Assembly: GCA_002394205.1 (NCBI GenBank)
Contig: DGTC01000061.1
Coordinates: 1-6,717, forward strand
Direction of reading: 5' to 3'
Source: Lachnospira sp. UBA4346
Lineage (GTDB): Bacteria; Bacillota; Clostridia; Lachnospirales; Lachnospiraceae
Length of the DNA stretch: 6,717 nucleotides
Part shown: piece by piece, positions 1-6,283 of the stretch
How the letters are laid out: every line of letters starts with the position of its first letter
Numbering within the stretch: position 1 is the first letter of the stretch
Notes under the pieces: generated by a model
The model's database searches: none
The model's input: the letters and a program-made list of their open reading frames with translations, nothing else
What the model was told of the DNA's origin: nothing
Translations under genes and position numbers: made by a program

Positions 1-502
1 CGTTTTTGCCACAACAATTTTTGTATTTCTTACCACTTCCACATGGACATGGTTCATTTCTGCCAATCTTCTTACCCTTGATTACTGTACCAGAGAGCTT
101 CTGCTTCTTATAAAGCTGCTTTCTTGTCTCTTCGTCTAAAAGGTTATCCCACTGTGGAAGTTCATATAACCAATCTGCCTTGCAGGCTACCATGTTATAA
201 TAGAGCTTTTCCTTATCATAATCTAAAGATACAACTGTATCTTCATCCATTGTATCAATTGGATTCTCTTTCTTCAAACTTTCGTTGATTCCATCTAAGA
301 ATCCTGTCATAATCAATACTTCTACGTTGAACTTTTCAGCAAGTTCCTTTACAGTGCCCTGTACAGGTGCATCCGGTGCAGCAAGAATCTGTTCATAGAT
401 TCCCTTTTCTAACTGAAAATATCCACCCCAGAATTCAGATGCCTGCTGCTGGTTCATCTCTGTTTCATATGCTAACTTTCTCCATGTCTCAAGTAAAGCC
501 AT
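1..502 (-). CDS. SEC-C metal-binding motif protein, 3' end cut by window edge
   Basis: Reading leftward from the ATG at 500-502, the frame stays open for 167 codons to the window edge, so only the last residues and stop are missing. The last visible residues form a textbook SEC-C motif, RNEPCPCGSGKKYKNCCG at about residues 148-165, with likely zinc ligands Cys152, Cys154, Cys163 and Cys164. This motif is best known from the SecA C-terminus and also ends many stand-alone bacterial proteins. Residues 1-140 are acidic and probably helical, with no signal peptide or membrane segment, so the protein should be cytosolic. I do not recognise a catalytic domain; the role is unknown. The start is supported by GGAG 7 nt upstream of the ATG. 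It lies 57 nt after the FliD-like gene with no clear terminator between, so the two may be co-transcribed. Confidence 0.85.
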   Translation of the reverse strand, partial: MALLETWRKLAYETEMNQQQASEFWGGYFQLEKGIYEQILAAPDAPVQGTVKELAEKFNVEVLIMTGFLDGINESLKKENPIDTMDEDTVVSLDYDKEKLYYNMVACKADWLYELPQWDNLLDEETRKQLYKKQKLSGTVIKGKKIGRNEPCPCGSGKKYKNCCGKN

Positions 503-559
503 TGTAATCTCCAATCTGTATTCTTAACAATGACACCTTATGCCATTGCCGAAGTTATT

Positions 560-1315
560 TTATAAAAATGTATCATAAACGGAACCGGAAATATATGAAT
601 AACTTCCTGTGTTCGAATATGAGCTTGCTGATGAAATATTTGCAAGCTGTGATACTGCTGAACTGTATGATGATAAAGCACTTGAAGATACTGTCTTGCC
701 ATAAGAACCCGCACCTCTGAAAACAGACTGTACTGTTGTCATATTTGCTTCTTTTAATTTCTTCTCATCTACATTCAACTTGTTGTTACTGTCAATTGAC
801 AGTCCGACACTTGCAAGCAAGTTCTTGTTTGCCTTCGTATATGCAACCATTGTTGAACTAGAACGCAACACACTCTTGTCCTCTGAATTGCCTGCTGCAC
901 TTACCAATGAATTATACTGCTTTGTAAAATTCTCCACTGCTTTAAAAATGGCATCTCTGTCATAATCTGTCTCTGTCTTGCCATCTTTGACTGTTGTCTT
1001 CTGCTTCCACAACTTGTCAGCTACTAAGTCCTTCTCTGCTGTTACCAATGCCGAAGCACTGTCTCTGACTGTTGCTACATTGACCTTCTGGCTGGAATCC
1101 TTAGACTTGTCCGTCTTATCTGCCTTGGCTGTCTTAGATGTCTTTGAACCATCTAAATTTTTATCATAATAAGCCTTTACGAGCTTTCCATAAGAACCAT
1201 TGCGGATTGCAGAATATCCTGTGTAATCAAATGCACCAAAAGTAGTCTTATTATTATTTAGTGAAGAAAATAATGTTGAAATTGAACTTGAATTATAAGC
1301 TGAAATCATTGCCAT
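560..1315 (-). CDS. FliD C-terminal-like protein of unknown role
   Basis: 251 residues from the ATG at 1313-1315, chosen because AAGGAG sits 10 nt upstream; a GTG at 1324 is in frame but directly abuts the Shine-Dalgarno sequence. Residues 55-77 are a Lys/Asp/Ser/Thr-rich low-complexity linker. Residues 126-200 resemble the C-terminal part of flagellar cap protein FliD: VENFTKQYNSLV (127-138), then GLSIDSNNKLNVDEKKLKEA (171-190), matching the FliD pattern of a Gly-Ile-Asp start, a 'GkL.vDe.kL..A' core, and a following SVF. The tail (208-245) is Ser/Tyr/Gly-rich. There is no cysteine, signal peptide or membrane segment, as is common in flagellar-exported proteins. FliD itself is usually far longer, so this is a shortened relative, not a canonical cap. 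It lies 93 nt after the carrier gene; no flagellar gene is visible nearby. Similarity is by eye; function is unproven. Confidence 0.75.
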   Translation of the reverse strand: MAMISAYNSSSISTLFSSLNNNKTTFGAFDYTGYSAIRNGSYGKLVKAYYDKNLDGSKTSKTAKADKTDKSKDSSQKVNVATVRDSASALVTAEKDLVADKLWKQKTTVKDGKTETDYDRDAIFKAVENFTKQYNSLVSAAGNSEDKSVLRSSSTMVAYTKANKNLLASVGLSIDSNNKLNVDEKKLKEANMTTVQSVFRGAGSYGKTVSSSALSSYSSAVSQLANISSASSYSNTGSYSYISGSVYDTFL

Positions 1316-1408
1316 ACCTATCACTCTCCTTGTTCTCTTATACGGCCTCCATGCCTAATTATCTTCCATCTTTCCCAGGCCTCTAATGCCCTCTAAACTG
1401 AAAATAAT

Positions 1409-1633
1409 TTAGTCCTGAAGACGCTGAATCATATCCCACATAGCTTCTGCAGAATTGAAATTATCAGGAATAATATCTACTGGTGTAATTTCAATATCAA
1501 ATGTATCATTTAATTCACCAACGATTGATACGATATCAAATGAATCTAAGATACCATCATCAATTAATGTATCACATGTTTCAAAGTCTACATCTGCATT
1601 TACTTCTGTTAAGATTTCTAATAACTGTTCCAT
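1409..1633 (-). CDS. DltC-like acyl/aminoacyl carrier protein
   Basis: A 74-residue acidic carrier protein, close in size to DltC (about 78). Ser31 in the GILDSFDIV motif is the predicted 4'-phosphopantetheine attachment site. Downstream features also match the DltC/ACP fold: an ELNDTFDIEI strand-turn (40-49), then a DIIPDNFNSAEAMWDMI last helix (53-69). The likely role is to hold an activated amino acid as a thioester for the neighbouring ligase and PLP enzyme; that pairing is inferred from context. The start at 1631-1633 is chosen over an in-frame upstream ATG at 1738 because AGAGG sits 10 nt before it, the shorter form matches family length, and the 35-residue extension has no carrier-protein similarity and overlaps a candidate promoter. 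It is separated from the decarboxylase by 222 nt and may be separately expressed. Confidence 0.9.
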   Translation of the reverse strand: MEQLLEILTEVNADVDFETCDTLIDDGILDSFDIVSIVGELNDTFDIEITPVDIIPDNFNSAEAMWDMIQRLQD

Positions 1634-1670
1634 ATAAGTCTTACCTCTCTTATTATAATATCGGATATAC

Positions 1671-1689
1671 GGGGCAAAAAATGAACCCC
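1671..1689 (-). promoter_or_regulatory. short GC hairpin in the carrier-gene leader
   Basis: On the minus strand GGGG and CCCC are separated by an 11-nt T-rich loop, between the candidate promoter and the Shine-Dalgarno sequence of the carrier gene. It has no T-tract directly after it, so it does not look like a terminator. It might stabilise the leader RNA, but the stem is only four pairs and could be chance. Confidence 0.25.
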
Positions 1690-1705
1690 TACTATGTTCG
1701 AATTT

Positions 1706-1734
1706 AACATACAACAAGTCATAGGATTCGTCAA
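1706..1734 (-). promoter_or_regulatory. candidate sigma-A promoter for the carrier gene
   Basis: On the minus strand, TTGACG (1729-1734, 5 of 6 matches to -35) is followed after 17 nt by TATGTT (1706-1711, 4 of 6 to -10). Transcription would start near 1699, giving a leader of about 66 nt before the carrier ATG. It falls in the 222-nt gap after the decarboxylase and would let the carrier be made independently of the ligase/decarboxylase pair. Found by eye only. Confidence 0.5.
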
Positions 1735-1855
1735 GCATATATTGATAAATTTATAGAAAATCTATCTGCAAACAGACAATCCCTTGCATATACACAATAT
1801 TTATCTCCATGTCGTACCAATATTATTATTTTTCATTTGTCTAATTTATCATATT

Positions 1856-3094
1856 CTATAACAATTCCTGTCTGGAATTGACAACATCTGACGGTGTATA
1901 ATCACGATATACAACTGCACCTGTTTCTTTTGAATATGCAATAATCTTAGGCATCATTCTGCTTAAAAATAGATAGATTCCTTCTGTAACGGAATATGCA
2001 CCAATATTATAAAATACGATTCTATCTCCACATTCCGGTGTACCAATTGGGATATTCTTTACAATAACATCTCCAACCGTACAAAGGGAACCAACGATGG
2101 TCCATTTGTCTAATGCAGCCTGATCTGCAACCTGCTCGCCAGTGACCATATCCACACCTGCAACGATTGTTCCGTCTTTCTTGACATAAGTATATGCAGG
2201 AATCTTCATTGCCATTGCCTGACCATAGTAATTGATGTGATTGATACCACCATTAATCACACAGTAATTCTGCCCCTTATTGGTCTTATAATCTACCACA
2301 TCCGATACATAAATACCACATGTCGCAGCCATGTATCTGCCCATCTCTAATGTAATATCGTATTTGCCGCGAATCTTATCTAATTCCGCTGCAAATTCCT
2401 TCAAGGCATCATAGTTATTATGTGCTGCTTCTTCTCCAAAATAAGCAACCGGAAGTCCCGGACCATATTCTAATTCTTTTGCTGTAAATCCATACTTCTC
2501 CTTTAATGAATCACAGAATTCATCCAAATGCGCCAATTCCTTTGCAATGGCACTCATCTTTTTCTTCTGTGTTCCTGTATAGCACTGTACCCCTGCAATC
2601 TCAACATATGGATACTCTGCACGATTTGCAACAATTTTTTCCACCTGTTCTTCATCTAAACCGAACTGATTGCCACTTGTCACACGAAGAAGTACTGTAA
2701 TAGAAATATTTCTCTCCTGCGCACTTTTTCTTAACAATTCAAACTGATTCAGTGATTCAACCGTATAAGTACCAACACCACCACAATCATCCATCACATG
2801 TGCAATATCTTTTTCTTCCTTGTATACACCAGACAACACAATCGACTGCATATCAACCTGTTCCCGTTCACAGATTGCAAATTCCCCTGGTGAGCACACT
2901 TCAAACTTCGCAGCAAGTGACTTCATAGCATGCACCAAAAACGGATTGGCTTTCATTGCATAACACAAATGAATATCTTTTCCTAAAATATCCTGCATCG
3001 TATACATTCTGTCTGCTAACAAATCCAAATCAAATATATATGCAGGTGTCTGTTCTTTGCCTGCAATTTCCATAATCTTTGCTATTTCTAACAT
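1856..3094 (-). CDS. Fold-type III PLP-dependent amino acid decarboxylase (BtrK/LysA-like)
   Basis: 412 residues of the Orn/DAP/Arg decarboxylase family: an alanine-racemase-like TIM barrel (about 15-270) plus a C-terminal beta domain. Lys48 in CYAMKANPF is the expected PLP Schiff-base lysine. EYGPGLPV (209-216) sits where the phosphate-binding GGG loop lies, and EMGRYMAATCG (250-260) matches the usual EPGR..vA..G motif. GSLCTVGD (335-342) carries the catalytic Cys338 loop that completes the partner subunit's active site, and GAYS (365-368) is the usual GAY motif. Where LysA/ODC enzymes have HxHIGSQ, this has QCYTGTQ (170-176), so Tyr172 replaces the PLP-stacking His. As I recall, a Y-S/T-G-T-Q form occurs in BtrK-like enzymes that decarboxylate carrier-bound glutamate. 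The ATG at 3092-3094 is chosen (GGAGG 5 nt upstream) over an in-frame TTG at 3115. It starts 23 nt after the ligase stop, so the two are co-transcribed. The substrate is not determined. Confidence 0.88.
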   Translation of the reverse strand: MLEIAKIMEIAGKEQTPAYIFDLDLLADRMYTMQDILGKDIHLCYAMKANPFLVHAMKSLAAKFEVCSPGEFAICEREQVDMQSIVLSGVYKEEKDIAHVMDDCGGVGTYTVESLNQFELLRKSAQERNISITVLLRVTSGNQFGLDEEQVEKIVANRAEYPYVEIAGVQCYTGTQKKKMSAIAKELAHLDEFCDSLKEKYGFTAKELEYGPGLPVAYFGEEAAHNNYDALKEFAAELDKIRGKYDITLEMGRYMAATCGIYVSDVVDYKTNKGQNYCVINGGINHINYYGQAMAMKIPAYTYVKKDGTIVAGVDMVTGEQVADQAALDKWTIVGSLCTVGDVIVKNIPIGTPECGDRIVFYNIGAYSVTEGIYLFLSRMMPKIIAYSKETGAVVYRDYTPSDVVNSRQELL

Positions 3095-3117
3095 AATATC
3101 CTCCACTTTATGCAAGG

Positions 3118-4650
3118 TTACACATTCTGTTCTTTGTACTGTTCCATCAATACTTTACGGTCAATCTTACCATTCTTTGTAATTGGCATTGTTACACTAA
3201 TAAATTCGGATGGAATCATAAACTTTGGTAACTTCTGCATCAATTCATGCGTAATCGTCTTCTTGTCTGTCTCACCTTCATAGAATCCAAGAATCTTATT
3301 GGCATCTTTATCAAAAATACAACAAGCACGCACCACATTTTCAACGGCATTAATTGCCATTTCGATTTCTCCTAATTCAATACGATGTCCCATGTGCTTA
3401 ATCTGGAAATCTTTTCTTGATGAGAAACAAAGCTGTCCTGCTTCGTTATAATAACCCAAATCACCTGTACGATAGATGATTTCGTTATAATTCTTATTTA
3501 ACGGATTTTGTACAAATGCCTGATTCGTCTTTTCCGGATTATTAAAGTATCCTAAGGTTACTGCTGTTCCTGATACACAGATTTCACCGACTGTCTTCGG
3601 TGCAGCTTCTGTAATCAATGCATCCTCCTCATCTAATAAGAATACACGTTCATTTGGAAATGCCTGTCCCATCGGAAGTGTTTCATCAAGTTCATACTCT
3701 CTGTCAACGATGTAATATGTACAGTTACATGTAATTTCTGTTGGACCATATACATTTACAAACATTGCATCCGGATACTGCTCTCTCCACACATTCAGAT
3801 GCTTAATTGGCATAACCTCTCCTGAGAAAATGACCTTATTGATTGCGCTTGGTCTCTTATATTCAAAACCATTCAATGTTGTAACAATACATAATGCAGA
3901 TACTGCCCATACCAATGTTGTTACTTTACGCTCTTCCAAATAATCTAACAAGCTTGTTGGAAATGAGAACATTTTCTTTGGAATAATCTGCATCGTTGCA
4001 CCAGTGCTTAATGTAGAATAAATATCCTTGACTGATACATCAAAGTCAAATGGTGCCTGATTCCCAATGATGTCCTCATTTGTAATGTGGAATGTATCTG
4101 TAAAGCAATCAATAAAATCTATAACGGAACGATGATTTACAATAACGCCCTTTGGTACTCCTGTTGAACCAGAGGTAAAGATAGAATACAATGGATCAAT
4201 ATCTAATGCTTCCTTACGAATCTTTGCAAGTGCTGCACGTTCTTTCTCTGTTACTTCATGTGAAAGTAATTCTTCTGCCTGCAATACTTGTCCTGCAAAT
4301 CCTAACTTTGCCTGTTTCTTTGCTGACTTTTCGTCAACAATCATCATCTTTGTACCGAGCGTATCTAAAATCATATTGATACGTTCTGCCGGCTGTGTCG
4401 GATCTAACATGACATAGAAACAACCTGCGTGAACTGCACCCATAAATAATGCAAGGGCATTACAGCTCTTATCCATATACACCGGAACTGCCTGTCTTGG
4501 TGTTGTTGAAGCTAATAATGCTGCGCCAACAGACTGTGCCTTCTGCAATAATTCTGTGTATGTAAATGCATTCTTCTCGTCTGCAACTGCGATTTTTTCA
4601 GGATATACCTGTGCAGAATGTTCCAAATAATCCAATACGTTTTTAATCAT
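3118..4650 (-). CDS. DltA-like stand-alone amino acid adenylation enzyme
   Basis: 510 residues of the ANL (AMP-binding) superfamily, close to DltA length (about 504). It should adenylate an amino acid with ATP and load it onto a carrier protein. Core motifs are in order: A3 FTSGSTGVPKGV (158-169), A4 FDFDVSVKDIY (201-211), A5 NVYGPTE (299-305), A7 YRTGDLGYY (393-401), A8 RKDFQIKHMGHRIELGEIE (412-430) and A10 NGKIDRK (493-499), with catalytic Lys495. Asp204 corresponds to the Asp that binds the substrate alpha-amino group in adenylation domains, so an alpha-amino acid substrate is expected. There is no fused carrier or condensation domain; the partner is probably the DltC-like protein downstream. 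AGGAGG lies 11 nt before the ATG. By my remembered alignment the Cys linked to D-Ala choice in DltA is a Thr here (Thr258), so I do not call it dltA. It is the first gene of its unit. Confidence 0.9.
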   Translation of the reverse strand: MIKNVLDYLEHSAQVYPEKIAVADEKNAFTYTELLQKAQSVGAALLASTTPRQAVPVYMDKSCNALALFMGAVHAGCFYVMLDPTQPAERINMILDTLGTKMMIVDEKSAKKQAKLGFAGQVLQAEELLSHEVTEKERAALAKIRKEALDIDPLYSIFTSGSTGVPKGVIVNHRSVIDFIDCFTDTFHITNEDIIGNQAPFDFDVSVKDIYSTLSTGATMQIIPKKMFSFPTSLLDYLEERKVTTLVWAVSALCIVTTLNGFEYKRPSAINKVIFSGEVMPIKHLNVWREQYPDAMFVNVYGPTEITCNCTYYIVDREYELDETLPMGQAFPNERVFLLDEEDALITEAAPKTVGEICVSGTAVTLGYFNNPEKTNQAFVQNPLNKNYNEIIYRTGDLGYYNEAGQLCFSSRKDFQIKHMGHRIELGEIEMAINAVENVVRACCIFDKDANKILGFYEGETDKKTITHELMQKLPKFMIPSEFISVTMPITKNGKIDRKVLMEQYKEQNV

Positions 4651-4691
4651 GGTTCTTAAATCCTCCTAAACGAAATACCACTAATTTATAT

Positions 4692-4719
4692 ATTTTAGCA
4701 CATTTTTTAGAATTGCGAA
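4692..4719 (-). promoter_or_regulatory. candidate extended -10 promoter for the ligase-decarboxylase unit
   Basis: On the minus strand TTCGCA (4714-4719, 4 of 6 to -35) precedes TAAAAT (4692-4697, 5 of 6 to -10) by 16 nt. The -10 box is preceded by TGC, giving an extended -10. The leader to the ligase ATG would be about 35 nt. The -35 box lies only 14 bp from the end of repeat copy 1. Found by eye. Confidence 0.55.
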
Positions 4720-4733
4720 ACCTTTATTTCTCG

Positions 4734-4959
4734 GTTTGTGGATGTACTCTGCCTGATTGATGGACGGAAATATGTGACGTACGGACGCACTGCTAGAAAA
4801 ATGAATTTTTTTGAAAGTTCAAAACTCGCCTGCGGCTCAAACAGGTTGAACTTTCAAAATAAATTATTTTTCGCCGTGCTGGGTTTCTTTCCAGTCAGGG
4901 TATTCTCTGGTGTGCATCTACTTTCGGCATCGCCACAAACCTGCTGGACGTGTGGCTGT
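4734..4959. repeat. Dispersed repeat, copy 1 (MITE-like or terminator-like element)
   Basis: 226 nt matching copy 2 (6323-6545) at about 95%: I count seven substitutions, all transitions, and three single-base indels. GGTTTGTGG (4733-4741) and CCACAAACC (4933-4941) form a perfect 9-bp inverted pair near the ends, with about 18 nt of shared sequence beyond the right one. A long hairpin sits in the middle (4797-4871). No target-site duplication and no transposase inside. A plus-strand frame is open across it, but a one-base insertion relative to copy 2 (near 4892) shifts the frame, so it does not look coding. It fills most of the gap between the rpn stop and the ligase promoter. Either a dispersed non-autonomous element or a recurring 3'-UTR/terminator module. 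Confidence 0.85.
4797..4871. terminator. Long hairpin in repeat copy 1, possible bidirectional terminator
   Basis: Arms 4797-4822 and 4846-4871 are 26 nt each with three mismatches; the inner 14 bp (TTTTGAAAGTTCAA with its complement) pair perfectly around a 23-nt loop. A-tracts and T-tracts flank the stem symmetrically, so either transcript strand ends in five Ts. That fits a bidirectional intrinsic terminator between rpn and the ligase unit, though the stem is A/T-rich, which weakens the case. Termination is an inference; the inverted repeat is directly visible. Confidence 0.5.
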
Positions 4960-5199
4960 ATTGATTTGTCTGTGGGGTGTTGTTGATAAGAATTTAAAAT
5001 TTTTTTGCAAATGTCTTTTCCTTTTTTCTAATGTAGTTGTAAAATTCCTTGAATATTGTGCAAAAAGAGATAATATAGGAATTTCACCGCTCACATTCAT
5101 TAGACATTCTTGTTCTAACCTTTTTTACACTGTTTAATCCTACATTATCTCTTTGTCTGTTTATAATGTTAGATTTTAATTCTTTGAATTCCTACGATT
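4960..5199. other. A/T-rich spacer between repeat copy 1 and rpn
   Basis: 240 nt with no supported gene. Together with copy 1 and the ligase promoter it makes up the gap of about 550 nt between the ligase and rpn. It contains the 17-bp inverted repeat listed separately, and a short AAATTCC/GGAATTT pair (5042-5048 and 5078-5084) that could form an alternative fold. A 60-codon minus-strand frame (4918-5100) runs through it into copy 1 but has no recognisable protein features. Confidence 0.5.
5064..5154 (-). terminator. 17-bp inverted repeat after rpn, possible stem-loop terminator
   Basis: 5064-5080 and 5138-5154 are complementary over 17 bp with one mismatch, around a 57-nt loop, starting 45 nt after the rpn stop. 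On the minus strand the second arm ends in CTCTTTTTG, a short T-run, so it may act as the rpn terminator or protect the mRNA 3' end. The stem is A/T-rich and the loop long, so it is not a classical intrinsic terminator. It could instead mark an end of a mobile segment; no matching copy is seen on the other side of the gene. Confidence 0.4.
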
Positions 5200-6231
5200 C
5201 TATTGGATATTTAAGATTTCTTTTACCTGTTCTTCCGACAATTCTGTAATTTCTGCAATTGCTTCGATAGAATAATCTAGTTGATATAGTTTGAGAATCA
5301 TTTTTGCACGTTCACGTGCTTCACCACGTGCTTCGCCTTCTACTATTCCTTGAGATATTCCTCTCTCTAATAGTCCCTGTCCTAAATTACACATCTGCTC
5401 CACCTCCTCTGTTAATCCATCATCGGTTACAATTCCATATTCCTTTTCTATAATTCTAAGTTTATCATGTTCTTTTAACTTTTGCGATAGTAATGTTGTT
5501 AATAATCGGTTGAGTTCATATCTTTCTGATGGTTCCGAAAGATTTTCTGCGATTCCTACCATAACAATATTGAATATATCCAAATTGCCCTTCCAATCAT
5601 GATGCCCTATTAGTTCTTCATTCGTTAAATGAATATGATGTATACTTGACTTTTTCATATTCATGCACAACCAGATAGAATAGACTTCTTTCATATCATT
5701 ATACTGCATATTGTCAAAATCTCTGTTCTTTTGGGATGAAATCATTCGACTTGTATAAAAGATTGCTCGATTTAGAATATCGTATGTATTTGGCTCGTTT
5801 TTCTGTGCCTCGACATTTACGATGATTTGGGATACGCCATCTTTTGTTCTGACGTAAAAGATAATATCATATCGGATTAGCCCTTCGCCAATCTCGGAAT
5901 CTTCGGTATTTATACCGGATATGGTTTGATTTTCCGGAAGAAGTTGACTGTAAGATTCTTTCATTTTTTCCAGTTTTTGATTCGTTTTCTTTAAATCCGA
6001 ATGAAAAAATTGGTTTGTTCGTCCGCCTGCTATTGGTACGGTACTTATCTGTGGTTCTCCTTCAATACATGCTGCGATTTCATCTGGATTCATTCCTTTG
6101 AATTCTTTCACAGTATTGCGCAGGATATATGCTAGAATTTTCTTATTTGCCAATATCTTTTTGATACATTCATCATACTGTGTTTCTTCTCTAGCCGCAA
6201 GCAATGTTTGTGTTACTTGTGTTTCTATCAT
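5200..6231 (-). CDS. Rpn family PD-(D/E)XK nuclease / putative transposase
   Basis: 343 residues matching the clostridial branch of the Rpn (recombination-promoting nuclease, formerly transposase_31-like) proteins. The N-terminal helix KKILANKKILAYILRNTVKEF (24-44) is typical. The nuclease core is IRYDIIFYV (119-127) followed by IIVNVEAQK (136-144): Asp122 and Glu141-x-Gln143 fill the D...ExK positions, with Gln in place of Lys and Lys144 next. Later come DILNRAIFYTSRMISSQ (151-167) and a VYSIWLCMN strand (183-191). A charged Gly-rich stretch (289-309) and a short helical tail (about 320-343) close it, as in relatives. Rpn proteins are proposed to aid RecA-independent recombination; E. coli RpnA is a DNA endonuclease. 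GGAG is 5 nt before the ATG at 6229-6231. The gene looks intact and lies between two direct repeats, which suggests a mobile or deletable segment. Confidence 0.88.
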   Translation of the reverse strand: MIETQVTQTLLAAREETQYDECIKKILANKKILAYILRNTVKEFKGMNPDEIAACIEGEPQISTVPIAGGRTNQFFHSDLKKTNQKLEKMKESYSQLLPENQTISGINTEDSEIGEGLIRYDIIFYVRTKDGVSQIIVNVEAQKNEPNTYDILNRAIFYTSRMISSQKNRDFDNMQYNDMKEVYSIWLCMNMKKSSIHHIHLTNEELIGHHDWKGNLDIFNIVMVGIAENLSEPSERYELNRLLTTLLSQKLKEHDKLRIIEKEYGIVTDDGLTEEVEQMCNLGQGLLERGISQGIVEGEARGEARERAKMILKLYQLDYSIEAIAEITELSEEQVKEILNIQ

Positions 6232-6283
6232 TCATTCTCCTTTGTTATATATTTTAAGAATTGAATTCATTTCTATAATTTAT

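Noticed and set aside
780..1169. Plus-strand frames opposite the FliD-like gene
   Set aside because: They are antisense shadows of a Ser/Lys-rich gene, with no ribosome binding site and no recognisable domain.
1338..1346. Sigma-D-like GCCG-containing -10 box (GCCGTATAA on the minus strand) before the FliD-like gene
   Set aside because: It matches the flagellar consensus only with an inserted base, there is no TAAA at the right spacing, and the transcript would begin almost at the Shine-Dalgarno sequence.
1634..1738. 35-residue N-terminal extension of the carrier protein
   Set aside because: It makes the protein too long for a DltC-type carrier, overlaps the candidate promoter, and the internal ATG has a good ribosome binding site.
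3095..3115. In-frame TTG start adding seven residues to the PLP enzyme
   Set aside because: The ATG at 3094 has GGAGG 5 nt upstream, and that Shine-Dalgarno sequence lies inside the would-be extension.
4738..4986. 82-codon plus-strand open frame in repeat copy 1
   Set aside because: It lies inside the dispersed repeat, and a one-base difference from copy 2 near 4892 puts the second half in another frame. Most shared sequence is explained by hairpin arms, and no ribosome binding site precedes it.
4918..5100. 60-codon minus-strand open frame between rpn and the ligase
   Set aside because: It begins inside the inverted-repeat loop, ends inside the repeat, has no good ribosome binding site and no protein-like features.
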